Assembly (NCBI GenBank): GCA_035447065.1
Contig: DAOTGJ010000068.1
Span: forward strand, 1-13,673
Direction of reading: 5' to 3'
Length of the DNA stretch: 13,673 nucleotides
Source of the DNA: CALEMW01 sp035447065
GTDB taxonomy: Bacteria > Krumholzibacteriota > Krumholzibacteriia > LZORAL124-64-63
In this document: positions 7,165 through 13,673 of the stretch, one piece after another
Numbering within the stretch: position 1 is the stretch's first letter
Layout: every line of letters starts with the position of its first letter
Translations under genes and position numbers: made by a program
Notes under the pieces: generated by a model
The model's database searches: none
The model's input: only the letters and a program-made list of their open reading frames with translations
Told to the model about the DNA's origin: nothing

Positions 7165-7167
7165 GGG
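7156..7167. promoter_or_regulatory. 12-bp palindrome over the -35 box (candidate operator)
   Basis: CCCTTGCAAGGG is perfectly self-complementary and centred on the proposed -35 element. A dimeric regulator bound here would block RNA polymerase. The promoter of subtilase 2 does not have this palindrome. Confidence 0.3.
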
Positions 7168-7241
7168 GTCTGCTTTTCGTCTTGTCGGGCGTATTGATCT
7201 ATGAAGATCAGCAGATGGAGCGATTGCGGAAGATATTGAAA

Positions 7242-7260
7242 ATCAGCGAGTTCCGCTGAT
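7242..7260 (-). terminator. Intrinsic terminator of the tail-only gene
   Basis: Arms ATCAGCG (7242-7248) and CGCTGAT (7254-7260) form a 7-bp stem with a 5-nt loop. On the minus strand it is followed directly by TTTC then AATATC, so it resembles a modest intrinsic terminator about 60 nt after the stop codon at 7321. Confidence 0.5.
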
Positions 7261-7268
7261 GGAGGGGA

Positions 7269-7294
7269 GGGCTCCGAGCCCTGGCCCGGAGCCC
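7269..7294 (-). terminator. Hairpin just after the tail-only gene
   Basis: GGGCTCCG (7269-7276) pairs with CGGAGCCC (7287-7294), 8 bp with a 10-nt loop. It is 26 nt downstream of the stop codon and lies in tandem with the hairpin at 7242-7260. There is no T-run of its own. It is unrelated in sequence to the two-hairpin element after the subtilases. Confidence 0.4.
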
Positions 7295-7320
7295 GACACG
7301 GTCGGAAGGCGCCCCCGCGG

Positions 7321-9483
7321 CTATTGAAGCAGCGTCAGGGATTTCACCAGCCGTTCCTCTCCCGCTTGCAGGACCGCCCGGTAGGCCCCCGAGGCCTGGG
7401 GCTTGCCGTCATCGCCACGACCGTCCCAGACCGCCCGGTGCGGCCCCACGGGCAGCCGCTCCGCCACCAGGGTCCGCACCCGCCGTCCTTGGAGATCCAC
7501 GATCTCCAGGCGGCATGGGCCCGGCTCGGTCAGCTCGAAGCACACCTCGGTGGCCGGATTGAACGGATTGGGCGCCACGCTCAGGCTCAGCTCCGGCACG
7601 GGCACCGGCTCCACCAGGGTGGCGGGGGAGACCAGGAGCTGGGCCGAGATCTCCGCGACCGGGCGCGTGGGATCGTTGGTGGTCAACCGGATCATGCCGA
7701 AGTAGAGGTCCGGCCCCAGGCCCGCCGCATCGAAGTCCACGACGAGCTCCAGGCTGCCCCCGGGCGGGATGTGCCCGAACGTGGGCGAGACGGTCAGCCA
7801 CGCGGGACGCCGGTCCAGCCGGATGGCCAGGCCGTCGCGGAGGTAGGGTTCGTTGTAGGCCACCTCCTGTCCGGTGAGCCCGTCCCAGGACTCGATGCCC
7901 ACGGAGCAGCTCGTCGGCTCGGACACGTCCAGGTAGCGCATGAGGATGGTGCCGTCCTGGTGCAGCACCACCTGGAAGGTCTCCAGGCCCGGCGTGAAGT
8001 AGTGCGCCATGTCCTGCCACTGGATCAGGAGGCGGCGGCCTTCCGGGTCGAACTGCATGAACATGCGGCTGTTCTCGCCGTCCACCAGGCTGTCCCAGAA
8101 CGGGGCCACCAGGGCGTTGGGCAGGTTGGCCGACGGCAGTCGCTGGTTGTTGGTCGCGTTGTGGTTCGAGGCGAAGGAGATCCAACCCGAGGAGCTGATG
8201 TTCACCGCGGTGCAGTTCTCGCCGTAGAAGTCGAAGAACATGGGCATGGAGTAGGTGGCCACGAAGTTGGAGTACACCGGCAGCTCCGTGCCCGTGCCGC
8301 TGATGTCCTCCCACACGAACTCGGGCCCGTCCGGGTCGTCGCTGTCCGACCAGCGGTAGCCGGCGGCGTCGGGCCAGCCGGACTTGAGGTTCGGCGCCAG
8401 GTTGCGGGTGTCCACCGAGACGTCCAGGGTCAGCTCGCCGGGGTTGCTCAGCACGAGGCTGCGCCGCTCGGAGTGATCCTGCGGCAAGGCGGAGGCGATG
8501 GCGGTGGGCGCGAGAGCGGTCTCGGCGTGCCAGGGGTCGCCCACCACGTCCACCCAGACCTGGTCGGCGTAGGCGCTCAGCTGGGTGTTCTTGGCGTAGG
8601 TCCAGGACAGCTCGTGATGGCCGGCCTCCAGATCATGCACCACCAGGGTCCACGGCGTGAGGCCGCTCCAGGCGCCCGCCTCCTCGCCGTCCACCCGGAA
8701 GGTCAGGATGTCGCCGTCCGGCTCGGTGCTGGTCCGCACCCAGAATGCGAACGCTCCGGCCTCCAGATCCAGGGCCACGCTCATGGTGCTCTGCTGGGAG
8801 CTGAGGATGCTGCCGGAGCCGGCGCAGGCGGATCCCTGGAGCTGGTACTGGGTGTCGATGGTCCAGCCGGCGTCGCCGCTCATGACCCACGGCAGATCGT
8901 CGAACCCGCCGCTCTCGAAGCACTCCTGAAGCCGCGGCGTCAGCTCGAAGTCCTCGGTCGCGTCGCCGTCCAGGGACACCTCCGCGCGCGCGGCGAGCAT
9001 GCCGTTGAGGCGGGCCTCCAGCACGTAGGTGGCGTCGCGCGGCAGGTCCAGCCCGTAGTCGCCCAGGGCGTCGACCACCGCGGGAGCCGCCGGCGTGTCG
9101 ATCACGTGGATCGTGGCGCCGATCGGGAAGGCGCCGTCGCTCCGGGTCACCCGACCGCTCACGCGGGCCCGCGGCCGGGCCTCCAGGCTCAGGTCCGCGC
9201 CCGCGGCGCCGCCCGCGTCCACCGTCGTGGTGAGGTAGGTCGTGCCGTAACCAAAGGCCGATGCGTTGAGGATCCACTCGCCGGGATCCACCTCGAACGC
9301 ATAGACCCCGTCGGCGTCCGTCACCGTCCTCAGCAGTTCGCCCCCGCCGAAGGCCAGCACGTCGGCCCGCGCCAGGGGCGCCTCCGTCCCCGAGTCCTTG
9401 ACCGTACCGCCCAGCACGGCCGCCTCGACCGGCGTTCCCGCCCACAGCACGACGCACGCGATCAGCATTCCCGTCCGCAGCAT
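7321..9483 (-). CDS. Secreted tail-only paralogue of the flanking subtilases (no peptidase domain), with T9SS-type sorting domain
   Basis: 720 residues. A signal peptide (MLRTGMLIACVVLWAGTPVEA, positions 1-21) leads directly into domains matching the non-catalytic tail of its neighbours in the same order. These are carboxypeptidase-regulatory-like domains (~22-99 with SAFGYG; ~106-181), a MAM-like jelly-roll (~187-315; CFESGGF, WTYAKN), an Ig/Hydin-like strand set (~322-358), a nidogen-like module (~375-557; YRWSDSD, FDFYG, SSSGWISF, GIES), an Ig-like domain (~561-618; LTTNDP) and a FlgD-like sorting tail (~633-720; APNPFNP, VWDGRGDDG, ending KSLTLLQ). After signal cleavage it is ~699 residues, close to the 727 of subtilase 1 after its protease domain. 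No subtilase motif is present and no protease remnant is seen, so it looks intact rather than truncated. ATG 9483 has GGAGG 5 nt upstream; ATG 9468 is a less likely alternative. Role unknown: surface scaffold, ligand-binding protein or modulator of the proteases are all possible. Confidence 0.9.
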   Translation of the reverse strand: MLRTGMLIACVVLWAGTPVEAAVLGGTVKDSGTEAPLARADVLAFGGGELLRTVTDADGVYAFEVDPGEWILNASAFGYGTTYLTTTVDAGGAAGADLSLEARPRARVSGRVTRSDGAFPIGATIHVIDTPAAPAVVDALGDYGLDLPRDATYVLEARLNGMLAARAEVSLDGDATEDFELTPRLQECFESGGFDDLPWVMSGDAGWTIDTQYQLQGSACAGSGSILSSQQSTMSVALDLEAGAFAFWVRTSTEPDGDILTFRVDGEEAGAWSGLTPWTLVVHDLEAGHHELSWTYAKNTQLSAYADQVWVDVVGDPWHAETALAPTAIASALPQDHSERRSLVLSNPGELTLDVSVDTRNLAPNLKSGWPDAAGYRWSDSDDPDGPEFVWEDISGTGTELPVYSNFVATYSMPMFFDFYGENCTAVNISSSGWISFASNHNATNNQRLPSANLPNALVAPFWDSLVDGENSRMFMQFDPEGRRLLIQWQDMAHYFTPGLETFQVVLHQDGTILMRYLDVSEPTSCSVGIESWDGLTGQEVAYNEPYLRDGLAIRLDRRPAWLTVSPTFGHIPPGGSLELVVDFDAAGLGPDLYFGMIRLTTNDPTRPVAEISAQLLVSPATLVEPVPVPELSLSVAPNPFNPATEVCFELTEPGPCRLEIVDLQGRRVRTLVAERLPVGPHRAVWDGRGDDGKPQASGAYRAVLQAGEERLVKSLTLLQ

Positions 9484-9488
9484 GTCGC

Positions 9489-9493
9489 CCTCC
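9489..9493 (-). promoter_or_regulatory. Ribosome binding site of the tail-only gene
   Basis: GGAGG on the minus strand, inside GGGAGGG (9488-9494), lies 5 nt before ATG 9483. No convincing -35/-10 pair was found between it and the hairpin at 9569-9593; TAGATT (minus strand, about 9522-9527) is the best -10 candidate. Confidence 0.7.
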
Positions 9494-9568
9494 CTGCAGA
9501 GATGGAAACGAAATCCCCCCTGAATCTACGGTATTCCCCCTCCCCGATGCCACCCCCCACATGAACGA

Positions 9569-9593
9569 GGCCCCGGACCAAAGGTCCGGGGCC
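9569..9593 (-). terminator. Hairpin terminator of subtilase 2
   Basis: GGCCCCGGACC (9569-9579) pairs with GGTCCGGGGCC (9583-9593) around an AAA loop; outer arms GAACG (9563-9567) and CGTTC (9596-9600) can add five pairs. On the minus strand TCGTTCATGTGG follows. It separates subtilase 2 from the tail-only gene, arguing against a shared transcript. Confidence 0.65.
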
Positions 9594-9620
9594 GACGTTC
9601 CGTTCCCCCCGCCCGGGCAG

Positions 9621-9682
9621 CCGCCATGCGGCGCGCGAGCGACGTTTCCGGTCAAGTTCGGCGCTCGCGCGCCGCATGGCGG
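9621..9682 (-). other. Large hairpin in the subtilase 2 3' region (21-bp stem, 20-nt loop)
   Basis: Arms 9621-9641 and 9662-9682 are perfectly complementary over 21 bp around loop 9642-9661. The stem equals that at 3313-3374 except for one base pair, where both partners have changed together. Confidence 0.85.
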
Positions 9683-9689
9683 ATGCCGT

Positions 9690-12600
9690 CTACTTGACGA
9701 GCACCATGGACCGCGTCTGCACGAAGTCCCCGGCCTGGAGCCGGTAGAAGTACGTGCCCGAGGCCACCCGGCGGCCGTCGCGGTCGTCGCCGCTCCAGAC
9801 GGCCGCGTGGTTGCCGGCCTCCAGCTCGCCCGAGACCAGGCGCTTGATCAGGCGGCCCGAGACGTCGAAGACGTCCAGGGTCACGCGCTCGCCGCCGGCG
9901 GGCACGGCGAAGCTGATCTTGGTCTGGGGGTTGAAGGGGTTGGGGTACGCCGCGTCCAGGGCGAAGCGCACGGGCAGGTCGCCCACGGCGGACACGGTGG
10001 TCACCGTCAGGGTCACCGGCACGATGATCGAGGACTCGTCCGGATCGTTGCTGCCGATGGTCACGCTGCCGCTGTACACGCCCTCGGCCAGGTCCGTGGC
10101 GTCCAGGGTCACGATGATCTCGCCGGTCTGGCCGGCGGGGATCACGCCGGAGCTCGGGCTGAGGGTCAGCCAGGGCTCGGGCAGCGGCTCGGTGGCGTAG
10201 GCCACGGCCAGGCCGTTGACGGCGTAGGCGGTGTTGAAGGCCACCTCCAGGCCGTCGTCGCCGGCCGGGTTCTCGATGCCGAAGGTGCCCTCGCCGCGGT
10301 CCGCCACATCGGCGTACTGGCAGACGATGGAGCCGTCGGCGTTCAGGATCACCTGGAAGGTCAGGTACGTGGTGCTGCTGTAGTACGGCACGCCGTCCCA
10401 CTGCACGATGAAGCGGCCGTTGGCGGCGTCGGCGTAGGTGTAGATGGTGCCGGCGCTGTTCGGGTTCAGGTCGTCCCACAGCACGGCGATCATGTCGTTG
10501 GGCACGCCAGAGGACGGGATGCCCGCGTTGCTGTAGGCGGTGCTCGTGGACGTGAACGACAGGAAGCCGTTGGAGCACACGTTCACCGTGGTGTGGTCCA
10601 CGCCGTAGAAGTTGAACGTGAACGGCAGGGCGAACGTCTGGTTGCTGTCGTCGCCGAAGCTCTGGGGCGTGCCCAGGCCGGAGATGTCCACCCAGTCGTA
10701 GACCGGGCCGCCCACCTCGTTGCTGTCGATCCAGTTGTAGCCGTAGCCGTCGGGACCGCCGGCGCCCAGCAGGGGGCTGCGGCCGGGGCGGGTGTCCGCC
10801 TCGCCCTTGGGCAGCTCCACGGACTCGTACGCGGCGGCCGAAGGCAGCGGGTTGCCGGCGCCCACGGCGTTCCAGACCAGGTCGGCCTCGCCGGTGTTGG
10901 CCACGGTGAGGGTGAGCTGGGTGCTGGCGCCGGGATCCAGGGTGGCGGCCAGCTGCGACGGCGTCACCGCGATGTCCGGGTACGCCGGCGGCGCCACGGT
11001 GGGCAGGATCACGAAGTCGATCCAGGCCGCGTCGGAGCCGCTGTCCACGGACCCGTCCTTCTCGTAGGACCAGGTCAGGGTGTGGAGGCCGGAGCCCACG
11101 TTGGCGCTGAAGTGCGACCAGTCCACCACGCCGGACCACTCGCCCTGCTGCACTCCGTCCACGTAGAAACGCAGGTAGTCGTAGCCGGACTCGCTGGACA
11201 CCTTGTACTCGAACTCCACCGGACTGGCGGCCAGCACGTCCAAGGTCAGGCTCAGCGTGGAGGTCTGGCTGTGGTCGATGGCGCCGCTGCGGGCGCTGGT
11301 GGCGCCCTCGAAGGACTCGGCGGTGTCGATCACCCAGGGCAGGGTGCCGCCCTGGGTCCAGTTGAACGTGTTGAAGCCGCCGCTCTCGAAGTTCTCGTAG
11401 ATCAGCGCGGGCAGGGTGAAGTCCTGGGTGGTGGCGCCGTTGAAGGCCACGCTGGCCTGGTCGCTGCCGAAGCCGTAGGCCTGGGCCAGCACGTCGTAGG
11501 TGGTGCCGGTGGGCAGGGTCAGGCTGTAGGCGCCGGTGCCGTCGGTGGTGGCCGGGGCCACGGGGGTGCCCACGGCCGTCACCGTGGCGCCGCCCAGAGG
11601 CTGGCTCTGGTCGTCGTACACGATGCCGCTGAGCACGGCCGAGGGCGCCGCGGTCAGCATCTGGTCGGCGCTGGTGGTGGCGTCCTCCACCACGACCACG
11701 TTCTGCGAGGCGTCCACGTAGCCGAAGGCGCTGAAGTCCAGCGTCCAGGTGCCCTGCGGCAGGCTGAAGCCGAAGCTGCCGTCGCCGGCGGTCACGGCGG
11801 AGCGGCTGCTCTCGCCCGCGGCGGTGGCCAGCACGGCGGCGCCGGCGATGGGCAGGCCGCTGGTCGCGTCGGTCACCACGCCGTCCACGGCGCCGAAGCC
11901 GGTCATCACGGCCAGCACGGCCTCGTAGGCGTTGACCATGCCGTGGCCGTAGTCGTTCTCCTCACCCGCCGGACCCAGGTCCGTGGCGGTCTGCATGAGG
12001 ATCTCCTTGATGGTGATCACGTCCAGGTCCGGGTTGGCGCCGCGCATGAGCGCCACCACGCCGGCCACGTGCGGACCGGCCATGGACGTGCCGCTCAGGT
12101 ACTGGTAGCCGCCGCCGGGCTGGGCCGAGTAGATGTCGCTGCCGGGGGCCACGACCTCGGGCTTGGTGGCGTAGGCGCCGCCGCAGCCGGAGGGGCCGCG
12201 GCTGGAGAAGCTGCTGATGGTGTAGGGCGCCGTGTTGAGCGTGGAGCCCACGCTGAAGGCGTTGTAGGCGTCGGTGGCGCGGTCGGCGGGGCTGCGCAGG
12301 GTCTGGCTGCCCGAACCCTCGTTGCCGGCGGACCAGGTCAGGACCACGCCCGCGGCCTCGCAGGCGTCGATGGCGGCCCACCAGCGCGAGTCGCAGTCGA
12401 TGTAGTCGCCGCCGAAGCTCTCGTTGATGCCCCAGGAGTTCTGCACCACGTCGGGCACGTCGTCGGTGGTGGCGGGGTTGCCGTCGGGGTCGGTCATGAA
12501 CTGCAGGGAGTTCACCACGTCGGGATCGAACTCGCTGCTCACGCCCTGGTTGATCACGTTGCTGGCGATCCACAGCGCGCCGGGGGCCACGCCGATGGTG

Positions 12601-13343
12601 TCGTCGGCCGCCAGGCCGGTGATGGTGCCCATCACGTGCGTGCCGTGGTAGTGGCCGTCCGTGGGGGTGGTGGAGCCGTCGCCGATGGCGTCGAACCAGC
12701 ACTCGGAGGCCGGAGCGAAGTTGCCGCGCCAGCGGGCGCTGAGGGCGGGGTGATCGCCGGCCACGCCGGTGTCCAGGATGCCCACCAGCACGCCGGTGCC
12801 GTCGATGCCCAGTTCGTCCCACACGCGGCGGGCGCCCACGGCCACCACGCCCGGGGTGATGCCGATGCCGGCCGCGGACTTGTCCACGACCTTCTCGCTG
12901 GCCAGGGGCTCGATGAGCTCGGGCTTCAGGTCCGCCTCGACGACCTCGACGTCGCCGCGGGCGGCCAGCTCACGGGCGCCGGCCACGGTGGTGGCCACGC
13001 GCACGCCGTTGATCAGCCAGTAGGGGCGGAAGGCCCGCACCTGGCCGCTGGCGGCCTTGGCGCTCAGGTCGGCCAGGAGGGCGCCCTGAGTGGTCTTGGC
13101 CACGGACTGCAGGGCGTCCACCACGGCGGCGTGGCGCTGGGCGCGCGTCGCCTTGGCGTCGTGGAGCTCCCAGTTCATGGCGCGGACGTCGGCCTGCTCC
13201 TTGAGCACGACCAGGACGACGAGCTGGTCGTCGTCGGCCATGGAGGCCATCTGGCGCTCCAGACCGGGACTCACGACGCCGGCGCTGGCCGACAGCGCGG
13301 TCAGCAGCAACGACAGCAGGACGAGGGCGTGGACCTTCTTCAT
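9690..13343 (-). CDS. Secreted bacillopeptidase F-like subtilisin-family serine protease with T9SS-type tail (subtilase 2)
   Basis: 1217 residues, paralogous over its whole length to the protein at 3380-7006. Signal peptide ~1-21 (MKKVHALVLLSLLLTALSASA) and an I9-like propeptide (~40-146) precede the S8 peptidase domain (~156-480). The catalytic set is complete: Asp191 (GILDTGV), His233 (HGTHVMGT), oxyanion Asn341 (SAGNEG), Ser420 (SGTSMAGPHVAG). Cys 215, 317, 328 and 388 match the four Cys of the paralogue. The tail contains two carboxypeptidase-regulatory-like domains (~483-565, ~569-645), a MAM-like jelly-roll (~648-778; YENFESGGF), an Ig/Hydin-like strand set (~788-826), a nidogen-like module (~866-1050; NFYG, VCSNGFLSF), an Ig-like domain (~1057-1115; GSNDPD) and a FlgD-like/T9SS sorting tail (~1130-1217; YPNPFNP, ending SMVLVK). 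ATG 13343 follows GAAGGGG with a 5-nt gap; the frame is open to ATG 13589, but that lies upstream of the promoter. Probable role: extracellular protein degradation or processing of other exported proteins. Confidence 0.95.
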   Translation of the reverse strand: MKKVHALVLLSLLLTALSASAGVVSPGLERQMASMADDDQLVVLVVLKEQADVRAMNWELHDAKATRAQRHAAVVDALQSVAKTTQGALLADLSAKAASGQVRAFRPYWLINGVRVATTVAGARELAARGDVEVVEADLKPELIEPLASEKVVDKSAAGIGITPGVVAVGARRVWDELGIDGTGVLVGILDTGVAGDHPALSARWRGNFAPASECWFDAIGDGSTTPTDGHYHGTHVMGTITGLAADDTIGVAPGALWIASNVINQGVSSEFDPDVVNSLQFMTDPDGNPATTDDVPDVVQNSWGINESFGGDYIDCDSRWWAAIDACEAAGVVLTWSAGNEGSGSQTLRSPADRATDAYNAFSVGSTLNTAPYTISSFSSRGPSGCGGAYATKPEVVAPGSDIYSAQPGGGYQYLSGTSMAGPHVAGVVALMRGANPDLDVITIKEILMQTATDLGPAGEENDYGHGMVNAYEAVLAVMTGFGAVDGVVTDATSGLPIAGAAVLATAAGESSRSAVTAGDGSFGFSLPQGTWTLDFSAFGYVDASQNVVVVEDATTSADQMLTAAPSAVLSGIVYDDQSQPLGGATVTAVGTPVAPATTDGTGAYSLTLPTGTTYDVLAQAYGFGSDQASVAFNGATTQDFTLPALIYENFESGGFNTFNWTQGGTLPWVIDTAESFEGATSARSGAIDHSQTSTLSLTLDVLAASPVEFEYKVSSESGYDYLRFYVDGVQQGEWSGVVDWSHFSANVGSGLHTLTWSYEKDGSVDSGSDAAWIDFVILPTVAPPAYPDIAVTPSQLAATLDPGASTQLTLTVANTGEADLVWNAVGAGNPLPSAAAYESVELPKGEADTRPGRSPLLGAGGPDGYGYNWIDSNEVGGPVYDWVDISGLGTPQSFGDDSNQTFALPFTFNFYGVDHTTVNVCSNGFLSFTSTSTAYSNAGIPSSGVPNDMIAVLWDDLNPNSAGTIYTYADAANGRFIVQWDGVPYYSSTTYLTFQVILNADGSIVCQYADVADRGEGTFGIENPAGDDGLEVAFNTAYAVNGLAVAYATEPLPEPWLTLSPSSGVIPAGQTGEIIVTLDATDLAEGVYSGSVTIGSNDPDESSIIVPVTLTVTTVSAVGDLPVRFALDAAYPNPFNPQTKISFAVPAGGERVTLDVFDVSGRLIKRLVSGELEAGNHAAVWSGDDRDGRRVASGTYFYRLQAGDFVQTRSMVLVK

Positions 13344-13348
13344 GGGGA

Positions 13349-13355
13349 CCCCTTC
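13349..13355 (-). promoter_or_regulatory. Ribosome binding site deciding the subtilase 2 start
   Basis: GAAGGGG on the minus strand lies 5 nt before ATG 13343, directly in front of the signal peptide. Confidence 0.7.
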
Positions 13356-13381
13356 ACTGGGTTCGGGCCGACAACGGAACC

Positions 13382-13429
13382 GGCCGACCACGGTCCCGTG
13401 CCTTCGGGCGGGCGCGGGAGGGGTCGGCC
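13382..13429 (-). promoter_or_regulatory. Inverted repeat in the 5' leader of subtilase 2
   Basis: GGCCGACC (13382-13389) and GGTCGGCC (13422-13429) are perfect 8-bp complements enclosing 32 very GC-rich bases within the ~100-nt predicted leader. The leader could fold and influence translation, or this could be incidental to its GC content. It does not resemble a riboswitch I know. Confidence 0.3.
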
Positions 13430-13448
13430 TGGGGACGATTCGGAGAAC

Positions 13449-13478
13449 ATTGTAGCACGCGGAGATACGAAACTGCAA
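13449..13478 (-). promoter_or_regulatory. Sigma70-like promoter of subtilase 2
   Basis: On the minus strand TTGCAG (-35, 13473-13478) and TACAAT (-10, 13449-13454) are 18 nt apart, placing transcription start near 13442 and giving a ~100-nt leader. The layout matches the subtilase 1 promoter. Beyond it (13479-13673) I see no gene; there is an A6 run at 13539-13544 and a weak hairpin at 13584-13601. Confidence 0.65.
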
Positions 13479-13673
13479 CAAGCAGGATGATCTGTCTGAG
13501 TGAACGCGGATTTTCGGCAGAATCGCTTCTTGTGGGATAAAAAACGTTGTGCCACCGAGATTGTTCCTGTGGTCTCCAAAGACGTCCACCTCCGGGTGGG
13601 CGCCTTCCTCAATAGGCGTACTTCAGGGTATGACGACGATTGCTACCAAGCCCCACCGTCGAAACGGATCGCT

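Larger units (their letters stand above)
9561..9692 (-). repeat. Duplicated two-hairpin 3' element, copy 2 (after subtilase 2)
   Basis: This matches 3253-3382 in order and position: stop codon, 21-bp hairpin with 20-nt loop, G-run spacer, compact 11-bp hairpin with GAACG/CGTTC outer arms, then CTCGTTCAT on the minus strand. Differences from copy 1 cluster in the spacer and in one half of the loop. Confidence 0.85.

Noticed and set aside
7195..7210. Inverted repeat TGATCT-ATGA-AGATCA in the gap upstream of subtilase 1
   Set aside because: A 6-bp dyad upstream of the promoter could be a regulator site, but it is short, single-copy and matches no motif I know.
13584..13601. Weak hairpin near the right edge, and the A6 run at 13539-13544
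   Set aside because: Stem of about seven pairs including a G-U, with no adjacent T-run; the gene it might terminate would lie outside the window.
1..13673. CRISPR arrays, tRNA/rRNA genes, insertion sequences, prophage or defence genes
   Set aside because: None seen: no regularly spaced direct repeats, no transposase or integrase motifs, no tRNA-like cloverleaf. The repeats present are explained by paralogous genes and their 3' hairpins.

Overview
The window is GC-rich bacterial chromosome encoding mostly large secreted, multidomain proteins. Three of the five genes end in the YPNPFNP / FlgD-like beta-sandwich tail used as a type IX secretion (T9SS) sorting domain. That tail, the high G+C, and the recurring 'W-DS---GGP---W-DIS--GT ... 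FYG ... SNG--SF' beta-sandwich module fit an uncultured lineage of the FCB superphylum, such as Krumholzibacteriota or Eisenbacteria. This host assignment is inference; no phylogenetic marker gene is present.

Layout. (1) Bases 1-1296, + strand: the C-terminal 431 residues of a secreted protein of unknown function that enters from the left edge, closed by a perfect 13-bp hairpin. (2) 1591-2412, +: an unknown protein with one N-terminal membrane segment. (3) 2413-3198, -: a class I SAM-dependent methyltransferase whose stop codon abuts the previous gene's stop in the palindrome TGATCA. (4) 3380-7006, -: a 1208-residue bacillopeptidase F-like subtilase. (5) 7321-9483, -: a 720-residue protein colinear with the non-catalytic tail of the subtilases, with its own signal peptide and no peptidase domain. 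(6) 9690-13343, -: a second subtilase of 1217 residues, paralogous to gene 4. The last 330 bases hold the promoter of gene 6 and nothing else I can support.

Genes 6, 5 and 4 form a same-strand array of one family, subtilase / tail-only / subtilase. They do not look like an operon: hairpins separate them, and each subtilase has its own sigma70-like promoter with a TTGCA(A/G) -35 box, an 18-nt spacer and a TAC(C/A)AT -10 box. All three products should be exported by Sec and then handled by T9SS at the outer membrane. The subtilases are predicted extracellular or surface serine endopeptidases. The tail-only protein may be a surface partner, scaffold or evolutionary remnant.

The most interesting non-coding signal is an approximately 130-bp element just downstream of both subtilase genes and absent after the tail-only gene. 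It has two hairpins. The first has a 21-bp perfect stem in both copies with a compensatory base-pair change between them. The conserved half of its 20-nt loop can pair with the last codons and stop codon of the gene in both copies. The subtilase genes themselves are nearly identical at the DNA level in the catalytic domain (83 of 84 bases in one block) but much more divergent in the tails, suggesting gene conversion or unequal constraint.
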